Shown here: positions 54,109-63,599 of the stretch, in pieces | Layout: each line of letters starts with the position of its first letter | Position numbering within the stretch: the stretch's first letter is position 1 | NCBI GenBank assembly: GCA_037138335.1 | Contig: JBAXIO010000006.1 | Span: 62,001-126,000, forward strand | DNA: 64,000 bases | Direction: 5' to 3' | DNA from: CAIRDP01 sp037138335 | GTDB taxonomy: Bacteria; Bacteroidota; Bacteroidia; Bacteroidales; FEN-979 | Notes under the pieces: model-generated | What the model was told of the DNA's origin: nothing | The model's input: only the letters and a program-made list of their open reading frames with translations | Database searches by the model: none | Program-made: the position numbers and the translations under genes

Positions 54109-55176
54109 ATGAAGCCCAGGCATTATTTGTATTTTATTCTTATAGTTTTATCGGCAGCCGCCGGCTGTAATAAGAACACTGACCCTGTCTATGTTGCATA
54201 CACTTATTCAGGATCAGGTACCTCTGGTGACATACTTAACTTAACAGTCAACGAGAATGCCGGAGGATACACTGTTTACAACGAGTCGAATAAATTGTAT
54301 GTCAACGGGTCCTTTACGGTATATTCAGGTGAATTAAACGGTCTTTACAAGGTTTATACCAACGGGGCGTTTTATTATGCCGTTGAGATTCCCGGCCAGG
54401 TGTTTACCGGGAATTTCCCATCAGCAAGGCTTTTCAATAATCTTTCATTCGGTGTCACCCAGCTTTCAGATGCATCAAATCCCCTGGTAGCAGGGAATTA
54501 CGTATATATGCATATAAGCAACAAACCGGTCAGCGGGAGCAATCTCAACAGGGAATGGGGCATCCTGACCATTCAGGCCGGAGGGACATGGATAAAACAA
54601 GGTTTTTGTAATGATACCGGGTCAATGAGCAGGTTGATGCCCGACGAATATACAGGTCCTGTGCCACCTCTGAATCCTCCGGATTCGGGAACCTGGACTT
54701 TAAACAGTTTTAATCACCATCGGCTGATTATGCAGCAGTTTAATTCCAATGATACAATAACAGGGTTCCCCTGTGCAACCGACAGCGGTGCCGTATTTGT
54801 CATGGACCTCGGATTTGGTCATGGTTATCTTGTTGGTATGAAGTTGCTCGATGGCGGACTGAACAGGATCAGGGGCAATTACGGTTATTCAGATGTAAGG
54901 AATGATGCAAGCACGGGAGGAGGCAAGTTCTCAATTATCGATTCCTCTAATAGTGTTGCATGGTGGAGGGCAGATTCTTATGCCAAGGTAAGGACCGGGG
55001 TTTTCGGTGCCCTGAACCAGGGTTCGGTCCTTAAAAATGTATTTTACGCTAAAAACATCAGTTTCTGCGGCGAGACAGTTGATTATTATGCCTTCGTGTC
55101 AGGCCCGTTTTTTATGGAATTCCAGTTCCGGGATAATAAATTCAGGTCATATGGCCTTGGGGCCCGGCTGCCATGA
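54109..55176 (+). CDS. Hypothetical lipoprotein
   Basis: Protein of 355 residues with a lipoprotein signal ending LSAAAGC (Cys20). The mature part is rich in Gly, Asn, Ser, Tyr and Thr with short beta-like strands (YTYSGSGTSGDILNLTV), suggestive of a beta-sandwich surface lipoprotein. I recognise no domain. It ends 14 bp from the convergent PEP-synthase-like gene. Its 5' region has TTTG TATCTTTA near 54066, a poor promoter match. Confidence 0.7.
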   Translation: MKPRHYLYFILIVLSAAAGCNKNTDPVYVAYTYSGSGTSGDILNLTVNENAGGYTVYNESNKLYVNGSFTVYSGELNGLYKVYTNGAFYYAVEIPGQVFTGNFPSARLFNNLSFGVTQLSDASNPLVAGNYVYMHISNKPVSGSNLNREWGILTIQAGGTWIKQGFCNDTGSMSRLMPDEYTGPVPPLNPPDSGTWTLNSFNHHRLIMQQFNSNDTITGFPCATDSGAVFVMDLGFGHGYLVGMKLLDGGLNRIRGNYGYSDVRNDASTGGGKFSIIDSSNSVAWWRADSYAKVRTGVFGALNQGSVLKNVFYAKNISFCGETVDYYAFVSGPFFMEFQFRDNKFRSYGLGARLP

Positions 55177-55190
55177 CCTTGCAGTCTCGT

Positions 55191-57578
55191 TCAGATCTTT
55201 TCTATCAGGCCCTTCTCTCCATCAAGCCTTATCCGGTCGCCGGTCTTAAACAGTTTTTTTGCACCCTTAGCGGCAACTACGGCCGGGATGCCATACTCCC
55301 GGGCAACAACGGCCCCGTGAGACAATGGGCTGCCGATCTCGGTGATCAGCCCTGAAATTATACTGAAATAGGGAGTCCATCCGATATCGGTGAAGGAAGC
55401 AACCATGATTTCGCCTTCCAACAGGTTTTCAGCATCTTCAAGTGTATGGATGATCCTCACCGGGGCTTCAACGATACCGCTGCTTACAGGGGTCCCTGCC
55501 AGCTGGCCTTCCCTGAGCTCGAACACCTGTTCGGCTTCAAGAGGTTCCGGGATCCCGAAACTGATCTCTTCAAATACAAGCTTATCAGCTGCGGAAATAA
55601 GTTCACGCCGTTTGTCAGCCTTTTCCTTCCATAAGGGGTCATGATCAGCAATAAGTTTACCCAGTTCATCATGGGTAAGGAAATAAACCTGGTCTGTATC
55701 AGAGAGAAGCCCGGCTTCGGTCAGATGAACAGCCAGTGACTGATACCCTTTCCTGATCGTGTCGACCATTTTTATGGAAAGCGCTTTTGTGATCTCACGC
55801 CTTGCAACAGCCTTTCTTGCTGTAGGGATCATTGACCTGAGAATGATCCTGGTAACAGGCCTGAGCTTGCTTAAGGCAACAGTAATTTCTTTCTTTGTAT
55901 CATGCAAAACATGCCTGACTTCGCCTGCTTTTACCCGGGTCTGAAGGATCTGGATGAGCCGGGAGGGTTTCTCGGCCCAGGTTTTCTCCCTCAACTCGGA
56001 TTCCCTTACGCAACGGTGGCCATGGCGTTCAAGGAAAAACCGGAATTGTTCCCTGACTTCCCCGGGCGCATTTTTTTCAAGCAGTTCAAGGGCCTCAGAG
56101 GAGTTGGCCCGGATGAATTTTTCAGAGAATTCTTTATGTGAACGGATCGTCCCTGCGAACCGCTCAAGTGTTTTCACTGCATCTGCACTTTCAATCTCCG
56201 GAATATCCAGGAGAAGCATCGTGGCTATATGGTGGTCGGCGGCCCCGGGCCTTCTTTTATTCCCTGTCATTATCCTCATAAAGGCTGAATACATGGTCCC
56301 GCTTTGTGCCGATGCCATAAGATGGTGGCCGAAGCCTATGCCCAGCTGAATCCTTCCTTCTTCAAGTTTCTTATGCAGCTCAGCAGGCGGCAGTGATATG
56401 TCGATACGAAAGCCGGCTTCGAGGCTCCTGAGCTGTTCCAGGTACCTGCCTGCACGTAAGGTAGTAATCATTTGCCGGATAAAATTCAGGAACCTGACAG
56501 GGAAGGAAATGTCAGGAACCGCTGTGAGCCCCATGAATATTTTCCCGCTCAGGGCAAATTGCACGTCTTCCGGCTTGTTTAACCATATCCTTTTGGGATA
56601 GTCCATCATATTGCTCATATTGATGAACAAGCGGTTGTAGAACATCTGGATGTACCTGGGCCCATTTCGGTCGCTCATACGGAAAGCCCCGCCACGCTCG
56701 GCGAGCAGAACCATCCCATAGTCGATGGCTTCTGCGCTCACAGAATAAGTAAGGGGGGTGGCAACCCCGGGCATCATTTCACCTATGTTCCCAAGTGTCC
56801 AGATGTCGCTGCTACCTCCTTTAACAGTATCGAGCTCATTGAAGTGAACCCCGCTGAGGGCCGTGACAGGCCTGACCTGCAGCCAGTTCAAAACGCCTGA
56901 CTGGTCAATTGCCCATTCCATGTCAACCGGTGCATCGAAAAAACTTTCAGCACTCTTAGCCCCTGCAATGATCTGCTTCAGAAGGGATTCATTTAAAAGA
57001 TGGCCGTTTTTTTCAGCTTCTGCTAGAATATTTGATCCGCTGCGGAATAATTCATAGTGGCTGGCATCCCTTTTTCCACTCACCAGTTCCTCTCCATGTC
57101 CGGCAATGGCATTGACAAGCATCTTGTCACGGCGGTTATTGACCGGGTTAATCGAAAAAACGACACCAGCCACTCTTGCGTCAACCATATTCTGCATTAT
57201 GACCGAAATCCTGAGGTCGGCTTCAGACAGGAGGCTGCCCGAATATGACCTTACACGCTCAGCCCCTGCTGCTTCAATGCATTTGAGGATAGCCGATTTT
57301 ATCTCTTCAAACGAATGAAGGTTCAGGTAAGATTCGAACTGTCCTGCAAAGGAAGCTGAATGCCCGTCCTCGCTCACTGCTGATGAGCGTATTGCTTTAG
57401 GTCCCGGACCGAGTGAGATCAAATGACGCTTTATAACCGCGTCCTGCAACTCATCAGGATCAGGATGCAGCAGCACTACAGCTTCGGGAACATTAAAACC
57501 AAGCTCTTTCAGTATCTTCAGGCCTTTGGCCTTGCCTCCAACAGGGTGGCCATCTATTTCATGCAGTCGGAGTATCAC
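55191..57578 (-). CDS. PEP-synthase/rifampin-phosphotransferase-like (PigC-like) enzyme
   Basis: Protein of 795 residues with a GTG start. The ATP-grasp domain at the N-terminus (VGGKAKGLKILKELG; RSSAVSEDGHSASFAGQFESYLN) is that of pyruvate-phosphate dikinases and PEP synthases. A long helical middle follows (from TLGNIGEMMPGVATPLTYS, the wording of rifampin phosphotransferases and PigC). The C-terminal mobile domain carries the phospho-His754 in GSPLSHGAVVAREYGIPAVV. The PEP/pyruvate-binding TIM barrel is absent, so it is not a PEP synthase. It probably transfers phosphate from ATP via His754 to activate an unknown small molecule. It lies 16 bp after the lipocalin-like gene in one operon. 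Confidence 0.85.
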   Translation of the reverse strand: MILRLHEIDGHPVGGKAKGLKILKELGFNVPEAVVLLHPDPDELQDAVIKRHLISLGPGPKAIRSSAVSEDGHSASFAGQFESYLNLHSFEEIKSAILKCIEAAGAERVRSYSGSLLSEADLRISVIMQNMVDARVAGVVFSINPVNNRRDKMLVNAIAGHGEELVSGKRDASHYELFRSGSNILAEAEKNGHLLNESLLKQIIAGAKSAESFFDAPVDMEWAIDQSGVLNWLQVRPVTALSGVHFNELDTVKGGSSDIWTLGNIGEMMPGVATPLTYSVSAEAIDYGMVLLAERGGAFRMSDRNGPRYIQMFYNRLFINMSNMMDYPKRIWLNKPEDVQFALSGKIFMGLTAVPDISFPVRFLNFIRQMITTLRAGRYLEQLRSLEAGFRIDISLPPAELHKKLEEGRIQLGIGFGHHLMASAQSGTMYSAFMRIMTGNKRRPGAADHHIATMLLLDIPEIESADAVKTLERFAGTIRSHKEFSEKFIRANSSEALELLEKNAPGEVREQFRFFLERHGHRCVRESELREKTWAEKPSRLIQILQTRVKAGEVRHVLHDTKKEITVALSKLRPVTRIILRSMIPTARKAVARREITKALSIKMVDTIRKGYQSLAVHLTEAGLLSDTDQVYFLTHDELGKLIADHDPLWKEKADKRRELISAADKLVFEEISFGIPEPLEAEQVFELREGQLAGTPVSSGIVEAPVRIIHTLEDAENLLEGEIMVASFTDIGWTPYFSIISGLITEIGSPLSHGAVVAREYGIPAVVAAKGAKKLFKTGDRIRLDGEKGLIEKI

Positions 57579-57594
57579 GCAGCGGAGTTGAGTG

Positions 57595-58608
57595 TCAGTC
57601 TATATTGTATTTATCTTTATGGAACCCGAATTCAACCATTCCCAATCCGTCGACACCATCAAACTTGTATGTTCCGATAGCTTCACGCATCTGGTATTTC
57701 CCATCCATGAGGTAAGGGAAATGGCCGTTTCTCCAAAATTCCACTTTGTGCCTGGCACCGCTGCGGCAATGGATGTCAATGAACCCATGATCGGGGAGCA
57801 GTTTTTCACGGGATATAGTTTCCAGGTCAGTACATTCAATAATAGCGTCGGTATGCCCGTCGGGATGGGTGATAAACCCTGCTGTAAGCCTGCCGAGGAA
57901 ATCCCATTTGATTGTTGTAACAGTCCAATGCATTCCTGCCTCTGATATCCCTGTTATCCAGTAATGCCTGTCCCAGGTCAACCAGGTCCTGGAACCAAAT
58001 GAATGGTCCCGGGAAGCCCTCATCTCAAAAGGGTACACATCCTTATCAAGAGAAATGGTCCCTTTGAAGACCCCGGTCTGTTCATAATGGGTTTGCTGGG
58101 TATCTTTCATTTTAAAGAAAAATTCCCTGCTCCATTTTTCACCGGCAATGGCCTTTGCGATCATGCTCTGGTCAGAGCTTTTTGCAAAATCGTAAGGTTC
58201 GTGTTCCCCGATAAAAAGGAGATCGGTTTTACAATTGTATGACTTACCCTGTTCATCGGTAACAGGACCGTCGTAGGTGATCCTCCATTCTTTCCCGACA
58301 ACGGTATTTTCCCATTTTAAACTGCCCATCTGGAAGCCTTTTCCATCAGGGCCGGGATCGGTTTTCAATCCAAAGAAACCTCTTCCTTTAATGAAAAAAT
58401 CAAACCACCATTCATGCTGGCGTTTCGGACCCCTGAAAGCCATCCTTGCAATAAACGCATTGCCTGCTTTATCGCCTCCATAGAAATACGAGCTGTCATT
58501 AGGGTATGGCTGGTTCAGGTCGACATGTTTCTGTTCCAGGAATTCAACAGGGAACTGCCTGTTTTTTGTGCGCTTCACCATCTGGCGGGCGATAAAGTAT
58601 TTGAGCAT
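57595..58608 (-). CDS. Lipocalin-like (DUF7064-type) partner of the PigC-like enzyme
   Basis: Protein of 337 residues without signal peptide. Two beta-rich halves contain QHEWWFDFFIKGRGFFGLKTD and RASRDHSFGSRTWLTWDRHYW. The DHSFGxRxW motif is one I associate with the DUF7064/hydroxyneurosporene-hydratase-like lipocalin group. That group is also, to my recollection, the N-terminal part of large animal proteins annotated as PEP-synthase or PigC-like. The gene is directly upstream of, and in operon with, the RPH/PigC-like gene (16-bp gap), which reproduces that fused order as two genes. Likely role: binding or modifying a lipophilic substrate. Not certain. Confidence 0.6.
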   Translation of the reverse strand: MLKYFIARQMVKRTKNRQFPVEFLEQKHVDLNQPYPNDSSYFYGGDKAGNAFIARMAFRGPKRQHEWWFDFFIKGRGFFGLKTDPGPDGKGFQMGSLKWENTVVGKEWRITYDGPVTDEQGKSYNCKTDLLFIGEHEPYDFAKSSDQSMIAKAIAGEKWSREFFFKMKDTQQTHYEQTGVFKGTISLDKDVYPFEMRASRDHSFGSRTWLTWDRHYWITGISEAGMHWTVTTIKWDFLGRLTAGFITHPDGHTDAIIECTDLETISREKLLPDHGFIDIHCRSGARHKVEFWRNGHFPYLMDGKYQMREAIGTYKFDGVDGLGMVEFGFHKDKYNID

Positions 58609-58627
58609 AAATCATTTTTTTAGGCCG

Positions 58628-58635
58628 CAAACTTA
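58628..58635 (-). promoter_or_regulatory. -7 element of the lipocalin-like/PigC-like operon
   Basis: Minus-strand TAAGTTTG followed by C matches TAnnTTTGC. A start near 58621 gives a leader of about 13 nt to the ATG at 58608. Confidence 0.5.
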
Positions 58636-58694
58636 CTTTTTTTCCCTGAAATGTCGAAATTTGAAGAACAGACTTTGACCCAAATATATTACAA

Positions 58695-60035
58695 ATGATA
58701 CGATGTCAACGATATACCCTGCTGGTAACTTTTTTAATGCTTTTCGGCTGGGTGCCTATTATGCATGCGTCGGAACCCGATACCCTGAAAGACCAGTTCT
58801 GGAATTACCATTTCCAGCTGACCGTCCTTCCTCAATACCATCCTGCTTTTAAGGCTGAATATTCAGGTGAAAACAGCCTTCAGAAATGCGAGGAGTCTAC
58901 AGTTTCCCTGTCGGCAACCCTTTTCCTGGGAATGCGGCTCTGGAAAGGAGCCCAGGTATACTTTAACCCTGAAGTCTCAGGCGGAAAAGGATTTACTGAG
59001 ACGAGGGGAGTGGCTGGTTTCCCGAATGGCGAAGTGTACAGGGTCAGTGACCCTTCGATTCATGTCTATATAGGGCGGCTATACCTTAAGCAGATCTTTG
59101 CCCTGTCAGGGAAAAATCACAGGGTGGCGGATGAATTCAATCAGCTTGCCGGCCGTGAGCCCGATACCTATCTTTCGCTCATTGCGGGTAAATTCAGCAT
59201 CATGGACTTCTTTGACAATAATACTTTCAGCCATGACCCGAGGACCCAGTTTTACAACTGGGCCCTGATGGGTAACGGGGCCTGGGATTACCCTGCTAAC
59301 GTAAGGGGATATGATTACGGACTGGCGATGGAATTTGTAAAACCGAAATGGGCCGTGCGTGCTGCCTTTGTTACCATGCCCGAAGAAGCAAACGGTCAAA
59401 AGATGCAGTATGATGTGACAAAGTCTTTTGGTACGGCTTTCGAATTTGAGAGGAAGTATAAGCTCGGCAGGAAACCTGGAATTTTAAGGGCTATGGCATA
59501 TTTTAACCTGGCACCAATGGGTAATTATAAGCAGTCGATATCCCTCGGCAAACAATCTGACACTATTCCGGATATTACGCTTACCAGGGCCCAGGGTCAT
59601 ACAAAATACGGTTGCGGACTTAATATTGAACAATCGATCGACCGGAATTTCGGGATGTTTATGCGTGCAGGCTGGAATGACGGTCAGAACGAGACCTGGG
59701 TGTTCACAGAGATCGACCGCACGATTACTCTTGGTTTGAATGTGGACGGTAATTTATGGAAACGCGATGATGATAACCTGTCCGTTGCATTTATTATGAA
59801 TGGGATTTCATCACCCCATGCCGACTATCTGTATGCAGGAGGGCTGGGTTTTATTATTGGGGATGGTAAGCTCAGCTATGCTCCCGAGTTTATAGGTGAA
59901 ATCTATTATTCTTTCCAGTTCTTCCGCAAGCTGCTATGGATATGCCCCGATTACCAGCTGATCGTTAACCCTGCCTATAACCAGGCAAGGGGACCGGTAA
60001 ATGCTTTCGGCCTCAGGGTACATATCGAGATCTGA
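58695..60035 (+). CDS. OprB-family carbohydrate porin
   Basis: Outer-membrane porin of 446 residues with a Sec signal (1-25, ends IMHAS). Motifs of carbohydrate-selective porins are present: an N-terminal QYHPAFKAEYSGENSL segment, FNPEVSGGKGFT, and repeated barrel strands (FFDNNTFSHDPRTQFYNWALMGNGAWDYPANVRGYDYGLAMEF; YEPEFIGEIYYSFQFFRK-like). NPAYNQARGPVNAFGLRVHIEI closes the barrel with a terminal hydrophobic residue. It lets sugars cross the outer membrane. No sugar operon is adjacent, so the substrate is unclear. Convergent with the unknown secreted protein. Confidence 0.85.
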   Translation: MIRCQRYTLLVTFLMLFGWVPIMHASEPDTLKDQFWNYHFQLTVLPQYHPAFKAEYSGENSLQKCEESTVSLSATLFLGMRLWKGAQVYFNPEVSGGKGFTETRGVAGFPNGEVYRVSDPSIHVYIGRLYLKQIFALSGKNHRVADEFNQLAGREPDTYLSLIAGKFSIMDFFDNNTFSHDPRTQFYNWALMGNGAWDYPANVRGYDYGLAMEFVKPKWAVRAAFVTMPEEANGQKMQYDVTKSFGTAFEFERKYKLGRKPGILRAMAYFNLAPMGNYKQSISLGKQSDTIPDITLTRAQGHTKYGCGLNIEQSIDRNFGMFMRAGWNDGQNETWVFTEIDRTITLGLNVDGNLWKRDDDNLSVAFIMNGISSPHADYLYAGGLGFIIGDGKLSYAPEFIGEIYYSFQFFRKLLWICPDYQLIVNPAYNQARGPVNAFGLRVHIEI

Positions 60036-60072
60036 TCATATTGGTATCCGTCAGCACTAAACCGTTCACCGG

Positions 60073-61086
60073 TCAATCAATTGTCTCAATTGTTTTCTCG
60101 ATCATGATGCTCTTGCTCCCAAGCAAAGTAAGCCTCAGCGCCTGCATGCCAAATTCGTAATAGATCTCAATATAAGCTTTGTTTGGGCGCTTGACAAGGA
60201 CCCTGCTCTGGCTGTAAGGCATATGCTGGCTGAAGTTATGCCTGGTGAGCCATGAAGAGATGATGAGGGCCATTGCAGCCTTATCGCTGACAAGCTGGTT
60301 TATTTCCTTGTATTCACAGGCAGCCGGAATTATTTGTGTCTCGATAGGTTCGGTATAGATTGGGTATTCCCCTGTGAGAACAGGCAGCTTAAACCTTGAG
60401 TTGTTAAGGCAGGTTTGCATCCGTCTCAGATCTTTAATCCTGTTTTCGTCAAAGCCCGGTGATTTCATCTGTTGCAAGGAGAGCCCGATCATCAATGAAA
60501 CATATCTTGAATCGGGCCGTTTACACAGAGGTTTCATATTAAGGAAGCGGTCATATTCAACAGATGGATCGGGATATCTCACGGGAGGCGTCGATGCAGC
60601 AATATGGCTCCAATCTTCAAAATCTGATTTGAGTTTCTTTTCAAGAACCGTTTTATAAGGTTTCCGGCACACAAACACCGGCAGAAACCTGTAAAGCTGG
60701 TCATATATCGGGAAAATCGTATCGGATTTAGCAAGTTTGGGTATTGAACAATAATACCGTAAAAGAAATGAAGCCGCATGCCTGTTATTGGTATTCGAGG
60801 CGATATCAAGAGTGTAATGGGGAAGTCCAAAAATATAGCACCCGCTGCTGTCGGGATGAACTTTTAGAAACCCCTCCCTGAATTCCCAATCTACAATATG
60901 ATTTGCGTAAGACGTATCAAGATATAGCAGGGCCATTGGATTGATAAGCTTTTCAACAGCCTGCAACCCGTTTTTATCACCCAGCATTACCAGTTCGTCG
61001 GAATCAAGTATTGTTGTTTGTTGTGGCGAATAGTAAAGCGGTTTTGCAAGGAGTAAGAATAAAACCGTAATACGCAGAAAGAGCAT
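60073..61086 (-). CDS. Hypothetical secreted or membrane-anchored protein
   Basis: Protein of 337 residues with an N-terminal hydrophobic segment (LFLRITVLFLLLAKPLYY) that looks like a signal peptide or anchor. The mature part is helical and charged, with several scattered cysteines (SGCYIFGL, YYCSI, FVCRKP, LCKRPDS, QTCLNNS, AACEYK). I recognise no family. Stands alone between the OprB-like porin (convergent) and the sdaA operon (same strand), with no promoter that I recognise upstream. Confidence 0.6.
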   Translation of the reverse strand: MLFLRITVLFLLLAKPLYYSPQQTTILDSDELVMLGDKNGLQAVEKLINPMALLYLDTSYANHIVDWEFREGFLKVHPDSSGCYIFGLPHYTLDIASNTNNRHAASFLLRYYCSIPKLAKSDTIFPIYDQLYRFLPVFVCRKPYKTVLEKKLKSDFEDWSHIAASTPPVRYPDPSVEYDRFLNMKPLCKRPDSRYVSLMIGLSLQQMKSPGFDENRIKDLRRMQTCLNNSRFKLPVLTGEYPIYTEPIETQIIPAACEYKEINQLVSDKAAMALIISSWLTRHNFSQHMPYSQSRVLVKRPNKAYIEIYYEFGMQALRLTLLGSKSIMIEKTIETID

Positions 61087-61129
61087 ATTCTTCCGTTATT
61101 CAGAGTTTTACGTAAAAAAAAGGAAAATG

Positions 61130-62329
61130 TTACTCCTTGATGCCGAGAACAGCAAGCCCACCTTCGGCAGTTTCCTTGTAGATGGCCGGAAGGTCATGGC
61201 CTGTCTGCTTCATTGCGGCTAACACTTTATCAAAGCTTATAAGATGAGTGCCGTCCGACAGCAACGCGTACATGTTGGCGTCTAAGGCCCTGGCAGCGCC
61301 GAAAGCATTTCTTTCAATACAGGGGATCTGTACCAGGCCGAAAAGAGGGTCGCAGGTTAGCCCGAGGAAATGTTCCATAGCAATGGAGGCGGCATATTCA
61401 ATCTGGCGGGGAGTGCCACCAAACATTTGCTCAGCTGCCGCTGCTGCCATTGAACTGGCACTTCCTACTTCTCCCTGGCATCCAACTTCGGCTCCGGAAA
61501 TCGACGCATTTGTCTTTATAAGGTTTCCTATCAGCCCTGCAGTTGCAAGTCCCCTCAGAATTTTCTTGTCGGGAATATCATATTGTGACTTTAAAAGGTA
61601 GAGGACCGAAGGCATCACACCGCATGATCCGCAGGTTGGTGCTGTTACGATCTTACCGCCTGAGGCATTTTCCTCGGCAACAGCAAGTGCAAAAGCGAAC
61701 GTAAATGCCCTGCGGCTGAGGGTCCCTTTGAAACTTTTTGCTTTGATATAATATGATGATGCTTTCCTGGGAAGATTTAGCCGGCCAGGCAGAACCCCCT
61801 CGGTTTCTATTCCCCTTTCAACAGCGTCTTTCATGACTTCCCAAACTTCTGCCATATAATCCCAGATGTCGGAATTCTCGTGCATTTCAACATACTCCCA
61901 TATGGTCCTCCCGTTATTAAGGCACCATTTAAGAATATCTTCCATGTTTGACAACTCATATATGGATGATGAAGGATCGCGTTTTCCCGTATCGCTGATA
62001 TCTCCTCCCCCTATACTGTATGTTGTCCAGGAATCCCTTATGTTCCCCAGCCTGTCAAGGGCCTCAAAGGTCATCCCGTTGGGGTGGGCAGGAAGAAAAG
62101 TTTCAGGATACCATTCTATTACGGCAGGAACGGGATGCAAGGCTTCCAGGATTGCCTTGTCGGTCATATGGCCTTTGCCGGTTGCAGCAAGGCTTCCATA
62201 AAGTTTAACCCTGACTTCAGGGATACCGGGATTTCGCTTTGCAAAAAGCATGGCTGCTTTTGCAGGTCCCATAGTATGGCTGCTCGACGGGCCGCAGCCT
62301 ATCTTATAAATTTCTTTGATGGATTCCAT
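61130..62329 (-). CDS. sdaA: L-serine ammonia-lyase, iron-sulfur type (single-chain)
   Basis: Protein of 399 residues. Converts L-serine to pyruvate and ammonia with a 4Fe-4S cluster. The N-terminal beta domain carries GPSSSHTMGPAKA. The C-terminal alpha domain has TAPTCGSCGVMPSVLYLL, GAEVGCQGEVGSASSMAAAA and CDPLFGLVQIPCIERNA, supplying the cluster cysteines. The fused single-chain form (alpha plus beta) is usual in Bacteroidota. It lies 3 bp downstream of the regulator/kinase gene and so belongs to the gap operon. Makes pyruvate for fermentation. Confidence 0.95.
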   Translation of the reverse strand: MESIKEIYKIGCGPSSSHTMGPAKAAMLFAKRNPGIPEVRVKLYGSLAATGKGHMTDKAILEALHPVPAVIEWYPETFLPAHPNGMTFEALDRLGNIRDSWTTYSIGGGDISDTGKRDPSSSIYELSNMEDILKWCLNNGRTIWEYVEMHENSDIWDYMAEVWEVMKDAVERGIETEGVLPGRLNLPRKASSYYIKAKSFKGTLSRRAFTFAFALAVAEENASGGKIVTAPTCGSCGVMPSVLYLLKSQYDIPDKKILRGLATAGLIGNLIKTNASISGAEVGCQGEVGSASSMAAAAAEQMFGGTPRQIEYAASIAMEHFLGLTCDPLFGLVQIPCIERNAFGAARALDANMYALLSDGTHLISFDKVLAAMKQTGHDLPAIYKETAEGGLAVLGIKE

Positions 62330-62332
62330 CGC

Positions 62333-63598
62333 TTACTTTGGCTGACCCAGGGAAAAATAAAAAGTTGCTCCCTTTCCAATCTCTCCTTCTGCCCATATCC
62401 TGCCGCCATGCCTTTCAATAATACGCTTTGCTGTTGCAAGCCCCACCCCTGTACCAGGGAAATCTTCCTGGGAATGCAGCCTTACAAAAGGAGTAAAAAG
62501 GTTTGCAGCCCTCATGGGATCAAATCCGGCCCCATTATCCTTAAATGAAAATACAGTCTGGCCATCCTTTTGGAAACTGCTTACATGGATGGCAGGATGG
62601 TCGGTTTTCGATGTGTATTTCCATGAATTTCCAAGGAGGTTTTTCACGACCACCATCAAAAGGCTCTGATCCCCGGTTAATTGCAAATTATCATCAATCT
62701 TCACATCGATATTCCTCTCAGGATTGTCCTGGTGTATCCACTGCATGACCTTTCGGCACATCTCACTCAGGTCGATAGGCTGGGGGTGGATGTTGATCGT
62801 GCCTGTGCGCGAAAACTGCAGCAGGTCATTTATCATCTCAGCCATGGACTTTGTAGTGGAATGGATGGTTTCAACATAGGAAGCACCTGCCTCATCCAGT
62901 TTGTCAAGGTAATGCTGATGAAGCAGCTGGGCACTCATGCTGATGTGGTTGAGAGGTGTCCTAAGGTCATGGGAAATAGTGTACGAAAATGCCTCCAGGT
63001 CACGGTTCATAGTGATCAGGTGCTCATTGGAGCGCCTCAGCTCAGCCTGAGCCTCTATAAGCTGATGGTTTTGCTGGATTGCATTTTCGTACACCGATAA
63101 AAGCAGGTCGAGGATCTGTTTCCTCTCCGAGTTGATAGCATACTTCTGGCCGTTGAACATGATCTCAAGCACAAGGTCGCTTGTTCCCTGGTACCTGAGC
63201 TCCCTGTTAGCCAGAAGGTAATTAATACGTGATAGCAGGTACTTGGCATCAAATGGCTTGGTGATGAAATTATCTGATCCCGCCTGCAGGCCTTTGATGA
63301 TATCCATTGAATCCTGAAGTGTTGTAAGCAGGATTATGGGTATCTCTTTAAGCTCCTTCGTGCTTTTAACCTTTTCGCATAACTCGTAACCGTCCATACC
63401 CGGCATCACAATATCGCTGACGATCAGAATCGGGGGTTCTTCCATGGCAGCTTTAAACGCGCTGAGCCCGTCTTCGAAATCCCTGACTTTATAGTCGTGT
63501 TTTTTCAGAAGGGATTTCAGCATCATCGCCTGGCTCTTCGAGTCCTCGACGACCATGATATAACCTTCCCTCTCCCCGGATGCGAAAAGATGACTCAT
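62333..63598 (-). CDS. Response regulator-histidine kinase (REC-HisKA-HATPase)
   Basis: Protein of 421 residues with an N-terminal receiver (Asp62 in LIVSDIVMPGMDG; FITKPFDAKYL), a coiled-coil linker (about 160-200), HisKA with His210 (SYTISHDLRTPLNHISM) and HATPase (VVKNLLGNSWKYT; GTGVGLATAKRI). This REC-first order suits a phosphorelay node that receives a phosphate and controls its own kinase. No DNA-binding part. It lies between gap (1-bp gap) and sdaA (3-bp gap) in the same direction, an unusual position for a two-component protein. Confidence 0.9.
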   Translation of the reverse strand: MSHLFASGEREGYIMVVEDSKSQAMMLKSLLKKHDYKVRDFEDGLSAFKAAMEEPPILIVSDIVMPGMDGYELCEKVKSTKELKEIPIILLTTLQDSMDIIKGLQAGSDNFITKPFDAKYLLSRINYLLANRELRYQGTSDLVLEIMFNGQKYAINSERKQILDLLLSVYENAIQQNHQLIEAQAELRRSNEHLITMNRDLEAFSYTISHDLRTPLNHISMSAQLLHQHYLDKLDEAGASYVETIHSTTKSMAEMINDLLQFSRTGTINIHPQPIDLSEMCRKVMQWIHQDNPERNIDVKIDDNLQLTGDQSLLMVVVKNLLGNSWKYTSKTDHPAIHVSSFQKDGQTVFSFKDNGAGFDPMRAANLFTPFVRLHSQEDFPGTGVGLATAKRIIERHGGRIWAEGEIGKGATFYFSLGQPK

Positions 63599-63599
63599 A

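Noticed and set aside
55191..57578. Phosphoenolpyruvate synthase (ppsA)
   Set aside because: ATP-grasp and His domains are present, but the PEP-binding TIM-barrel domain is absent.
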